64,000 nt of DNA, taken from NCBI GenBank assembly GCA_965243755.1, contig CBDEVW010000004.1:434001-498000 (forward strand), in the 5' to 3' direction. Positions within the stretch are counted from its first letter, which is position 1, and every line of letters begins with the position of its first letter. The position numbers and the translations under genes are program-made. Source of the DNA: JANSWY01 sp965243755 (GTDB lineage Bacteria > Bacteroidota > Bacteroidia > Cytophagales > Cyclobacteriaceae). This document shows positions 45,677 through 53,403 of the stretch, in pieces. A model generated the notes under the pieces. The model saw only the letters and a list, made by a program, of their open reading frames with translations. It had not been told where the DNA came from and did no database searches.

Positions 45677-46135
45677 ATGAAAAGAACAATCATCACATAT
45701 TTAAAATTTATTGGAATCTATTTTTTGCTATTCACTTTTTTCGAATTCGCTCCATTTTTAATAGACTTTAATCTTGCAGCTGGAATTAGTTTTCTTGGAA
45801 TGTTAGCTGTCTTCATGATCTCAAGGAAACGAAATAATAACTATCAAGATCCTACATTTTATATAACGAACCTCGCCTTCATATTTCTGTTTTCAGTAAT
45901 AACCATCATCTTCGACCAAACTACAGGATTAACTACCATCACACCAGTTGATGAGCAAACTGTATCATTAACAAATAGCACATTTTACGAAAGAACACTG
46001 GCAATTAATCATGCGATATTATTGAGCACAGTTGTTCTAACAATTTACTCACTTATCTCTAGGCAATGGAAAAATCTTGCCTTATGTGGTGTGACGATAG
46101 TTGTATTACTAGGGTATATCTCACTTGTTGCGTAA
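45677..46135 (+). CDS. Hypothetical membrane protein (152 residues)
   Basis: Four hydrophobic segments (~8-28, ~32-50, ~60-78, ~108-150) with little between them; no conserved polar motif. No family recognised. ATG at 45677 follows GTCAAG; it is 32 bp after the terminal motif of the preceding element. Confidence 0.5.
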   Translation: MKRTIITYLKFIGIYFLLFTFFEFAPFLIDFNLAAGISFLGMLAVFMISRKRNNNYQDPTFYITNLAFIFLFSVITIIFDQTTGLTTITPVDEQTVSLTNSTFYERTLAINHAILLSTVVLTIYSLISRQWKNLALCGVTIVVLLGYISLVA

Positions 46136-46236
46136 TGCGCTTTTCTCGAAGGAATTACCAAGGGCAGGTTCTTTCACCGTTTTATTCCTGTTATGGGTGG
46201 GCCCTCGCCAAGTGATTGTAGAATAATTTTTCTTCC

Positions 46237-46266
46237 CATCAGAGTCTCCTGAAAGGGACTCTGATG
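46237..46266. repeat. Solo REP palindrome
   Basis: 30 bp identical to the left end of the RAYT element; lies in the 354-bp gap 46136-46489, 27 bp before a full module A. The first 100 bp of the gap hold nothing else recognisable. Confidence 0.85.
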
Positions 46267-46292
46267 CTCCATAAACCATCACTTAAAAACTT

Positions 46293-46476
46293 CCGGCTCG
46301 GTCGCAATTGCCTTGCGAACGCATCTTCCCAGGCATTTGTAATGTCTGCTAGGAAATTATTAGATCCGCAGATATTACCGTATCATCAATCCAATTCAAA
46401 AAATTAAAAACCATTAGTTTTATCCTTAAATAAAATGTAGATATAAAACCCTGGGGTTCTATATTCGGATGTTAGC
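46293..46476 (+). repeat. Intergenic element, full module A
   Basis: 184 bp from CCGGCTCGGTCGC to GGATGTTAGC, 13 bp before the next ATG. First stem TCGCAA / TTGCGA, then AGGCATTTGTAATG, then the terminal stem ATATAAAACC / GGTTCTATAT. One of the best preserved copies. Confidence 0.8.
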
Positions 46477-46489
46477 TTGAAAGCTGGAA

Positions 46490-46942
46490 ATGAAAGAATC
46501 AATTAAATACTGGAAACCGGGCGAAGAGTTTAATTCTTCAATTTATGATCTGTTTGATGAAAAGCTTATAAAAAATCATTTAGTTGGTTGTATCAAACAT
46601 TATTTATTATTAGCCGATTCTGACCAAATTCCTAAAGAAATTACGCTACCAGAAGGAACTCTACTTGATAAGACAAAGAAATTTACCTTCAATCTTGACT
46701 CAGATGAAATCCATTTAATTGAAGTGGAATATAGGTCCAACAGAATAACCGGAAGCTGGATTGAAATATTATTAGGTGTGGGAACTCTTCGAGAGAATGA
46801 AACGACGGGTTTCAGCATCGAAAAGTTCTTAGCAAGACTAAAATTCAACTCTATTGAAAGTGAATTAATTTCAAGCCCATATGATTACGAGTTGTATTTT
46901 AGTTTTCCCAACCTGCATGAAGAACTTCAGGTATGGCAATAA
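46490..46942 (+). CDS. Hypothetical protein (150 residues)
   Basis: Soluble, acidic, no signal peptide; alternating strands (DEIHLIEVEYRSNRITGSWIEILLGVG) and helices. No family recognised. Flanked on both sides by clear element ends (GGATGTTAGC 13 bp before, GCTAACATCTGG 8 bp after), so it is a textbook single-gene cassette-like unit in this array. Confidence 0.55.
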   Translation: MKESIKYWKPGEEFNSSIYDLFDEKLIKNHLVGCIKHYLLLADSDQIPKEITLPEGTLLDKTKKFTFNLDSDEIHLIEVEYRSNRITGSWIEILLGVGTLRENETTGFSIEKFLARLKFNSIESELISSPYDYELYFSFPNLHEELQVWQ

Positions 46943-46949
46943 AAATCAC

Positions 46950-47250
46950 GCTAACATCTGGTATGACTTCATTCGGTAGTGAAGAGTCTTTTTCTGTATT
47001 CTAGCTGGCCCGGGCTGTAAGGTCCGAATTTTTATTCTGGCTGTTTACCGTCGGAAGAGCCTTAGTGCAGGCCTATGCCCAACAATCTGCAAAGTGGAGA
47101 CTTGAGTCTTTTTGGATGGCATTTTCAACAGCTGTTCAATTTGCTATACCTCAATCCATGAGTCTTTTAAAAGTTGCTATTTTAGTGCAAATTCGTTGGT
47201 TTCGTACAATGCATACCAACGTACGTAGTAAGGCATTAAACTAACATAGC
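46950..47250 (+). repeat. Intergenic element, module B
   Basis: Fills the 312-bp gap. Left end GCTAACATCTGG, ATGA-CT-TCAT palindrome, TGCCCAACAATCTGC, AAAAGTTGCTATTTTAGTG and AATTCGTTGG of module B. The right end is degenerate (CGTACGTAGTAAGGC), and another CTAACATAGC at 47241 sits just before the next start. Confidence 0.6.
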
Positions 47251-47254
47251 AATT

Positions 47255-47845
47255 TTGAGTCAAAAAAGAATACTTATATCGGCTATCACATTCTTTGTAC
47301 TTATCAATACAACTTACTTTTGGGAAGGTACCTTGGGAATATGGGCAATGCTGGCCACAATTGCTCTTGTAGTGTATTATTTGGCTCTAACAATTGTTTT
47401 CTTTCGCCAGGCATACTTACTAATTCGGGAGAAATTTCATAACCGTCAAAGGGTACTAACCTCTACGATATTAATTTTGGTTTTGGTAAGCACTACTATT
47501 TATCCTAATGGCATTTTCAACTTTGAAGGGAATGCTGTGTTTGTCGCACAACGGGAGGGAGTTGCAAATTGCATGACGACACTCAAACTTGAAGAAAACG
47601 GTAAATTTTCTGAGACATCAGTATGCTTTGGAGCAACAAAAATTACTGGCAGGTATACTGTGAAACAAGACACTATTTTTTTTGAAGATATTTCATCCGG
47701 AAGGATAAGTGAAGATTTCTATAAATATGCTGTTATCAATCCAGGAATTAATGAGAGCAGCGTGTTTATCGGATATTTAGACTACTATAATAGTGCTAAC
47801 TCTAAGGTCAATACATTAAGGATAGTGAAGAACGATTTGAAATGA
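47255..47845 (+). CDS. Hypothetical membrane protein (196 residues)
   Basis: TTG start (47255). Three hydrophobic segments in the first ~85 residues (ILISAITFFVLINTTYF, LGIWAMLATIALVVYYLALTIVFF, VLTSTILILVLVSTTIY), then an exported ~110-residue beta domain (TTLKLEENGKFSETSVCFGATKITGRYTVKQDTIFFE) resembling small lipocalin-like stress proteins of Bacteroidota. Function unknown. The stop overlaps a short ORF by the ATGA motif. Confidence 0.5.
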   Translation: MSQKRILISAITFFVLINTTYFWEGTLGIWAMLATIALVVYYLALTIVFFRQAYLLIREKFHNRQRVLTSTILILVLVSTTIYPNGIFNFEGNAVFVAQREGVANCMTTLKLEENGKFSETSVCFGATKITGRYTVKQDTIFFEDISSGRISEDFYKYAVINPGINESSVFIGYLDYYNSANSKVNTLRIVKNDLK

Positions 47846-48003
47846 CGCCCTTACAACTTACAGATGCTAAAGTGTCCTGGGAAATCCACAAAAAATACTA
47901 CATTGAGGAAATTTCGATAGGTGCCGCACACTACATAACTATGTCCGGTACCAACAATGAAGAAATACTCAGAACTCCTATTTTGGAAGTGTATGCGATA
48001 TAA
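47842..48003 (+). CDS. Possible small ORF (53 residues)
   Basis: ATG overlapping the previous stop (ATGA), 53 codons, TAA. Soluble, no motif (QLTDAKVSWEIHKKYYIEEI). It overlaps the start of the serine hydrolase gene. It might be a coupled small protein or a remnant of a longer gene whose 3' part was replaced; may not be real. Confidence 0.25.
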   Translation: MTPLQLTDAKVSWEIHKKYYIEEISIGAAHYITMSGTNNEEILRTPILEVYAI

Positions 48004-49147
48004 TCCTTTTTTATTTTTTACTTGTTTGTTCTTTGCATGTAGCGGTAATGATGACAATACTCCAACTCCAGACAAGTTGGAGGCCTATAGCTACCAACAA
48101 CCAGAAGAGGTTAATGATGGTTGGCAAACGGCACATTTGAGTGAAGTTGGGATAACCACCCGTATGATTGAAGATATGGTCAACAATGAAGACCTAAAGC
48201 ATATCAATTTTCATAGTGCACTGATCGTCAGCAATAACCAATTGGTATTTGAACATTATTGGCCAGGTAAAACAGCTCATGGTCAGATCATTAATTTTGA
48301 TAAATATACCTTGCATGAGCTTCATTCTGTAAGCAAAAGTGTAACCTCTCTTTTGGTTGGGTTAGGAATATCACAAGACTTTATTTCTTCTGTTGATGAC
48401 CCCATTAAAGATTACTTACCAGAATATGCGACAGTTTTTGAGAGTCCGGATAAAAACAATATCCTGATTCGTCATATACTCATGATGCAGGCAGGCATTG
48501 AGTGGGACGAATGGACTTTACCCTATTCTGATAGCCGAAATTCGCATGTTGCAATGAACAGTAGTGATGATCCTGTTTATTACGTGCTATCCCAACAAAT
48601 GGCAGAACAGCCGGGAGCTGCGTTTGTTTACAACTCTGGCCTTACCATTACTGCCGGGAAAATACTCGAAAATGCGACTGGACAGGATCTTGGACAATAT
48701 GCCAAAGAGCACCTGTTCTCTCCATTAGGTATCGACCGTTTTTCCTGGTATAAGTATCCTAATGGGATCTACCAGGCAGGTGGGGGACTTGCATTAACGC
48801 CAAGGGATATGGCAAAATTAGGGCAATTGGTGCTTAACAATGGCTTTTGGGACGATATAGCCTTAGTTGATGAATCATGGATCGTTGAATCTGTTGAAGC
48901 GAAAATAGATTTCCCGGAAAATTGGTACGAAGACCACTATGGCTATTTTTGGTGGCAACAAGATTTTGAGGTCAATGGACAAATCATTAAAAGTATCCAT
49001 GCGTCCGGCTATGGTGGGCAGCATATTTATATTGTTCCAGCGTATGATTTAGTTGTAGTGTTTACTGCCGGAAACTATGACAGTGTTGAATTGTCAAACA
49101 AGCCTATCCAATTAATGAAAAAATATATATTGCCAGAACTCAATTGA
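47993..49147 (+). CDS. Serine hydrolase lipoprotein (beta-lactamase class C family)
   Basis: 384 residues. The ATG at 47993 gives a standard lipoprotein signal (NPFLFFTCLFFACSG, Cys17); an in-frame ATG at 47957 would add 12 residues. Nucleophile motif SVSK (in ELHSVSKSVTSLLVGLG) and the second motif VYNSGLT match serine beta-lactamase-related esterases and peptidases, and the C-terminal HASGYGGQHIYIVPAYDLVVVFT corresponds to the third motif region. Likely a periplasmic or surface hydrolase. The largest enzyme in the cassette-like array. Confidence 0.85.
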   Translation: MRYNPFLFFTCLFFACSGNDDNTPTPDKLEAYSYQQPEEVNDGWQTAHLSEVGITTRMIEDMVNNEDLKHINFHSALIVSNNQLVFEHYWPGKTAHGQIINFDKYTLHELHSVSKSVTSLLVGLGISQDFISSVDDPIKDYLPEYATVFESPDKNNILIRHILMMQAGIEWDEWTLPYSDSRNSHVAMNSSDDPVYYVLSQQMAEQPGAAFVYNSGLTITAGKILENATGQDLGQYAKEHLFSPLGIDRFSWYKYPNGIYQAGGGLALTPRDMAKLGQLVLNNGFWDDIALVDESWIVESVEAKIDFPENWYEDHYGYFWWQQDFEVNGQIIKSIHASGYGGQHIYIVPAYDLVVVFTAGNYDSVELSNKPIQLMKKYILPELN

Positions 49148-49229
49148 CTGCTGTTTGAAGAATCATGAGACCTATTGAGCCATTGGTATTTTAAGTCAAC
49201 CTTCGGAAAATAAAACAACGTAAAGAGGC

Positions 49230-49290
49230 TATGTTTACCTGAATTTCGTTGGAGTGGCACTAACCATGATGACGGTGGTTGTGATCAAGA
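49230..49290 (+). repeat. Intergenic element, module B right end only
   Basis: CTATGTTTACCTGAATTTCG, hairpin TGG-A-GTG-G-CAC-TAA-CCA, end GACGGTGGTTGTGATC; the same block as 40690-40745. The 90 bp between the hydrolase stop and this block hold nothing recognisable. Confidence 0.55.
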
Positions 49291-49321
49291 ATGTCTTATA
49301 TTTGAGGAAAATTAACTATCT
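49281..49321 (+). promoter_or_regulatory. Promoter/leader block shared with 42233-42273
   Basis: GTGATCAAGAATGTCT, -7 element TATATTTG (49297-49304), AAAATTAACTATCT; almost the same as upstream of the paralogue at 42278. Confidence 0.5.
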
Positions 49322-49327
49322 ATAATT

Positions 49328-50470
49328 ATGAAAAAAATACATTTATCAATCATTGTTCTACTCATTGTTTTAAATAGTAATGCTCAGGCACAGTGGGACT
49401 ATGGAACATCTGGAACCATTAAAACAACCGATAACGTCGAAATAAAAGGTTCAACTGATGCTGGATTGTTGACAGTTATTGAAAATAATGCGACCTCAAG
49501 AAGAAGGATTAATATTGGAGCAACGAATACTGAAGTATATATTCAGCATTTATATGGAACCTCCGGCGTTCCATTCAATTTTAAGGTTTCAGGAACCAAT
49601 GTCATGACGTTCAATGGGCTCAATGTTGGAATTGGAACAGATTCCCCACAAGCTAAACTGGATTTAAGCCAGGGTAATATTAACCTGGATAACGGTTTTG
49701 GATTAAATTCAGATGGAGGAGCCTCAATTTTTACTGGTGCAGGAGGCCAAACATTTTCCATTAAAGCAGGAGGTTCCGCCGGTCATATCGCCAACTTTAT
49801 GAACACTAACGGTGATATCAAAATTGCATTTAAAAATGATGGGAAAGTAGGAATTGGTACTGAGTCTCCAAAAAACCTTCTGGAAATTGGAAAAGGGTAT
49901 TCGTTTCATGATGGAGGTCATAAAGTTTTAGGATTTGGATATGCACCCGGTGCTCAGAACACGTCTTTGCTCAACGGGTTTGTAGGTGAAATTAGGTTTG
50001 ACCCAATAGGTGGAAGATTGAGGTTTGGCTTGTCCAACCAATCATACACCACTGATCAGACCTCTTTAAGCCTGATAACCGCTATGACCATCAATAATAA
50101 TGGTTCAGTTGGCATTGGAACCATGTCAACGGGACCACATAAATTAGCGGTAGAAGGGTCAATTGCAGCTAGAGAGATCAAAGTAATTGCAAGTGGATGG
50201 TCTGACTTTGTTTTCGAAAAAGGATATAAACTGAGAACTCTGGAAGAAATCGAGAATTACATAAATGAAAAAGGTCATCTCCCCGAAATACCAAGTGAAG
50301 CTGAAGTAATTGAAAATGGTATCCACCTGGGAGAGATGAATGCCAAGTTGCTGCAGAAAATTGAGGAATTAACACTTTATTTGATTGAAGAGCATAAGAG
50401 CAAAGAGAAACTTCAAGAACAAGTTGAGCTGCTCAAGAGGGAAGTTGCAGCGCTTAGCAAAGAAAAATGA
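49328..50470 (+). CDS. Secreted tail-fibre-like protein, paralogue of 42278
   Basis: 380 residues. Signal peptide (IHLSIIVLLIVLNSNAQAQ). Fibre-type units NVGIGTDSPQAKLDLSQGN, GKVGIGTESPKNLLEIGKG and SVGIGTMSTGPHKLAVEGS. C-terminal block SDFVFEKGYKLRTLEEIENY, PEIPSEAEVIENGIHLGEMN, then a coiled coil (EEHKSKEKLQEQVELLKREV). Probably a trimeric surface fibre. The N-terminal two thirds differ from the paralogue at 42278 while the last ~110 residues are alike. Confidence 0.75.
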   Translation: MKKIHLSIIVLLIVLNSNAQAQWDYGTSGTIKTTDNVEIKGSTDAGLLTVIENNATSRRRINIGATNTEVYIQHLYGTSGVPFNFKVSGTNVMTFNGLNVGIGTDSPQAKLDLSQGNINLDNGFGLNSDGGASIFTGAGGQTFSIKAGGSAGHIANFMNTNGDIKIAFKNDGKVGIGTESPKNLLEIGKGYSFHDGGHKVLGFGYAPGAQNTSLLNGFVGEIRFDPIGGRLRFGLSNQSYTTDQTSLSLITAMTINNNGSVGIGTMSTGPHKLAVEGSIAAREIKVIASGWSDFVFEKGYKLRTLEEIENYINEKGHLPEIPSEAEVIENGIHLGEMNAKLLQKIEELTLYLIEEHKSKEKLQEQVELLKREVAALSKEK

Positions 50471-50623
50471 TCATAGCAAAACATGTTGTTTCAGGTCTTC
50501 CTTCGGGCGACTTAAAGCCTCAGTGAATCGCGAGTGTCTACTGACAAAGCTCCCAACCTCCTGAAAAGAAAATACCTACTTTCCGGTATTTACTCCATTC
50601 CAACAATTGATTAGTTTCAAAGC

Positions 50624-51895
50624 ATGAGACTAATCATAATTTTGGTATTTGTTTTCACTTTGACTGAGGCCAAAACCCAAACGCGCCTAGATCGAAGTTT
50701 GGATCCCAGGACGGGTGTTTGGGAACATGATGTGCCAGTGCCTAATTCAGTTCAGGAGAAACTTGACGCCCGAGAAAGAAACTATGATTTTCATTATTTG
50801 ATGCGATCCATTCATGAGCCTTCTTTCGTCACTTCAAAGATTACCTGGAATTGGTGGAATCTTGGAACGGTGAAAAAGAATTATGTGCTGGACGCTGATG
50901 TCAATATCCCAATTGCGCTGGGAGGAAAACGCATGGGATTGAGTACTTTTCATGTAATTCCCAGGTTTATTGTCAGAATATTTCATGATGACATGTCAAT
51001 TCCTTATGGCCCAAAGGGAGACGACTCATTTCCGGTAAGAACGCCTAGTACGATTCCTGGGTTAGCCTGGTATTTCACCTTCAAAAGTCTATGGGAATCC
51101 GGACAAAATGACCATGCGAATTACTTTTTTGGGATCTATGCGTTCCATCATTCGAATGGTCAGGACGGGGATGAAATTTACCCTGACAATACAGTAAATA
51201 TTTACAATGGCAGTTTTGGCGAGCAGGTAGTTTTCGATTTTACATTTTTCGGATTCACCAGAATCACGGATTTCAATGATGACCCATGGCAGAACTAATG
51301 TGCTAACGCCAGAAAAATAAGGAACAATGAAGATAAAAAGCAGATTTTCCTGAAGCGATCCAATATGAGAAGGTGGTTTCTCAAAAGCAGTATAGAGTGG
51401 CACCCAAAGCAAATTTCTAATCCGGTGTTCAGAAAAGTGAAAGATTTTTCCAGACTGGACGGTGCATCTTATCCTGACAAAGCACGGATGTATGGTAGGT
51501 ATCGACTCAACGTTAAGGCGGGACTATCCCTGACTCCTCGGCTATGGGAATTCATTGGAGACGGGACATACTGGTACGAAGTAGTGCCGGAATCAAATTA
51601 TGAAAGGTGGCGGTTCACCATTAATTCCAGCTATATACTGGACAATGATTATTACCGAGGAGAGGATGTTTGGGCAATGAAAAAGGTTAAGGCCCTGGCA
51701 CTTAACAGAAGGTGGAATATACAAGGTACAGGATATTATGTGATTGGGACTTCAAGGTATAGCGCCGCGTTTGCCAGAGTGGGATACATTGGCTCAGATT
51801 ACTACAATATCTATTTTAATCAAAGTTTCTGGGAGTTCAAGCTTGGACTGGCATTCGGTTTTTTTGACCAGCCAGAAAATAAAGACCTCAATTAA
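50624..51895 (+). pseudogene. Outer-membrane beta-barrel gene split by an in-frame stop
   Basis: Two ORFs in the same frame, 50624-51298 (224 residues, signal peptide LIIILVFVFTLTEAKTQ) and 51365-51895 (176 residues). Between them the only stop is TAA at 51296-51298; the 22 codons from there to the ATG at 51365 are open. Together they make a ~423-residue protein of alternating amphipathic strands rich in Tyr, Trp and Phe, typical of an outer-membrane barrel; HHSNGQDGDE in the first half is reminiscent of phospholipase-A-type barrels but not decisive. So one barrel gene with a nonsense mutation, or two short products, or a sequencing error. Confidence 0.55.
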
Positions 51896-51909
51896 ACATG
51901 TAATAAATT

Positions 51910-52167
51910 ATGGAACCGACCAAAGATGATTTTTCTTTCTTATGCAATAGTCTACGGGAAGATGGAGATAAAATTAAGTATAGAAGAGGTGATGGAAATG
52001 ACCCGTGTGGTAATTGGAATGCGGAGTTGCCCAGTGAGGGGTTGGAGTGGGAAATCACAAACAAATGTTCAAATGGACGGGATATTTTCAGGGTGTCAAG
52101 TACAAGCCGAATGTTGATCAAAGAAATTTTGAAGTTTGAAGTGTTGGATAAAAATGTAATTACCTGA
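51910..52167 (+). CDS. Hypothetical protein (85 residues)
   Basis: Small, charged, no signal peptide (LREDGDKIKYRRGDGNDPCGNWNAELP). 14 bp after the barrel gene. No family recognised; composition is gene-like but the length makes it uncertain. Followed by a module A element starting 30 bp after the stop. Confidence 0.4.
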   Translation: MEPTKDDFSFLCNSLREDGDKIKYRRGDGNDPCGNWNAELPSEGLEWEITNKCSNGRDIFRVSSTSRMLIKEILKFEVLDKNVIT

Positions 52168-52196
52168 TGCTATTGCCTCATTTTGGTTTCCAAATT

Positions 52197-52370
52197 CCGG
52201 CTCGGTCGCAATGGCTCGGCGAACGCATCTTCCCAGGCATTTATAATGCAGGAAATGATTAAAGCCGCTGTTTTTGCGGTATCATTGGTGCTTTACAAAA
52301 CATTAAAAACCATTAGATTTACCCTGGAATATAATATAGCGACCAAAGGTTCTATAATTCGATGTTGTGC
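52197..52370 (+). repeat. Intergenic element, full module A
   Basis: 174 bp. TCGC / GCGA first stem, AGGCATTTATAATGC, second stem CCGC / GCGG, CATTAGATTTACCC, terminal stem GACC / GGTT, end GATGTTGTGC. A 152-codon frame that runs through it (52183-52641) is not considered a gene. Confidence 0.75.
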
Positions 52371-52381
52371 ACAATTACCTC

Positions 52382-52483
52382 ATGGATACAAAATCACCAA
52401 GGCAAACAGGCTTCTACTACTTAGCACTCTTAACAGTGCTACTCGTAATCTCAGAATTGGTTTTCAGACATATAGCTACATAG
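52382..52483 (+). CDS. Possible small membrane peptide (33 residues)
   Basis: ATG 11 bp after the repeat end, exactly where cassette genes start in this array. 33 residues with one hydrophobic helix (FYYLALLTVLLVISELVF), then TAG. Could be a real one-helix peptide or the truncated start of a membrane protein gene, since about 100 bp of non-coding sequence follow before the DUF2750 gene. Confidence 0.3.
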   Translation: MDTKSPRQTGFYYLALLTVLLVISELVFRHIAT

Positions 52484-52591
52484 CTCACACGACAGGTACT
52501 CACTGTAAATCAGCAAAACTTGTTAGGTTTGCACAGACCAAAGCTGTGACGTACAAATGCTTACAGGGTCGTACCATCAATTCTTGTAGCC

Positions 52592-53050
52592 ATGTTCAAA
52601 AATTCCGCAGACTTAGAGAAGAGACATCAACGATTCATTAAGGAAGTTGTGAACTCGAACGAAGTATGGACTTTAAAAAACGAATACGGGTATGTTTCTT
52701 CATCAAGTAACCATTATGACGATGAGGACGAAGAACCACTTCTCCTACAAATATTTTGGTCAACTGCTATAGAGGCTGGTGTCTGCTCACGACACGCCTG
52801 GAAACAAGAAAATTTTGAACCGGAGAGTATTCCACTTTCTGAATTTATAGAATTTTGGTGCGTTGGAATGCATCATGATTTTGTAATCGTTGGAACTAAT
52901 TTTGATCACCAACTTTTTGGCACTGAACGAGAGCCTTTAATTTTAGCACAAGAACTTCTGAATCACTTGAAATCCGAGCAAATTGAAATAGGATTTGAGA
53001 ACTATAGGGACATTGATCACTTTCTGTCCTCGATCAAGCATCATAGCTAA
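52592..53050 (+). CDS. DUF2750 family protein
   Basis: 152 residues. N-terminal VWTLKNEYGYVSSSSNHYDDEDEEPLLLQIFWS, then SIPLSEFIEFWCVGMHHDFVIVGTNFDHQLFG, which is the conserved framework of DUF2750 (small soluble proteins frequent in integron-like and immunity contexts, function unknown). Full length. No terminal repeat motif directly precedes it. Confidence 0.75.
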   Translation: MFKNSADLEKRHQRFIKEVVNSNEVWTLKNEYGYVSSSSNHYDDEDEEPLLLQIFWSTAIEAGVCSRHAWKQENFEPESIPLSEFIEFWCVGMHHDFVIVGTNFDHQLFGTEREPLILAQELLNHLKSEQIEIGFENYRDIDHFLSSIKHHS

Positions 53051-53100
53051 GCTGAATAAATAACAAATCTAAGGAGATTATTACTTTTAGTTGAAAATTG

Positions 53101-53175
53101 TGCTATTCATCATATCAACTATATGAAGTAGGCAATCCAATTGATTTTCTTAAACATACAAGGGCTGTTGAGGGT
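53101..53175 (+). pseudogene. Relic of a second RAYT transposase C-terminus
   Basis: A ~25-codon open stretch reads YSSYQLYEVGNPIDFLKHTR, clearly like the last residues of the intact transposase (HSSAQFYELGKPVDFLTHYK) but only about half identical and on the opposite strand. No start, no catalytic part. An older relic of a related but distinct element. Confidence 0.6.
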
Positions 53176-53189
53176 AGCTTTGAAGGTTC

Positions 53190-53375
53190 ATGAAAGGCAT
53201 GAAGTATCGGAGTCCTTCAAAGGAGATTCGGATCGGGACGGAATGTTACCGGCGATTAATGTATGTCCAACTTTCACTATTGGCTGACATTGAAGAGTCA
53301 GAAGAACAAATTGAAAGAGGTGAAACATTTACTCAAGCAGAGGCTGAGCAGAAGTCGAAAGATTGGCTCAAGTAA
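53190..53375 (+). CDS. Small antitoxin-like protein (61 residues)
   Basis: Highly charged helical protein; the end EESEEQIERGETFTQAEAEQKSKDWLK resembles the C-terminal region of small Bacteroidota antitoxins of RelE/ParE-type modules (E-x-G-x-x-x-T-x-x-E-A-x-x-x-x-x-W). No toxin gene follows: the next feature is the REP end of the transposon at 53404. Either an orphan antitoxin or a fragment of a disrupted pair. Confidence 0.4.
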   Translation: MKGMKYRSPSKEIRIGTECYRRLMYVQLSLLADIEESEEQIERGETFTQAEAEQKSKDWLK

Positions 53376-53403
53376 TTTGGACGAAAAAGGCGCTTGTTCT
53401 TCC

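Noticed and set aside
52183..52641. 152-codon open frame between the 85-residue gene and the DUF2750 gene
   Set aside because: Runs through a full module A element and overlaps both the small ORF at 52382 and the DUF2750 start; composition is not protein-like.
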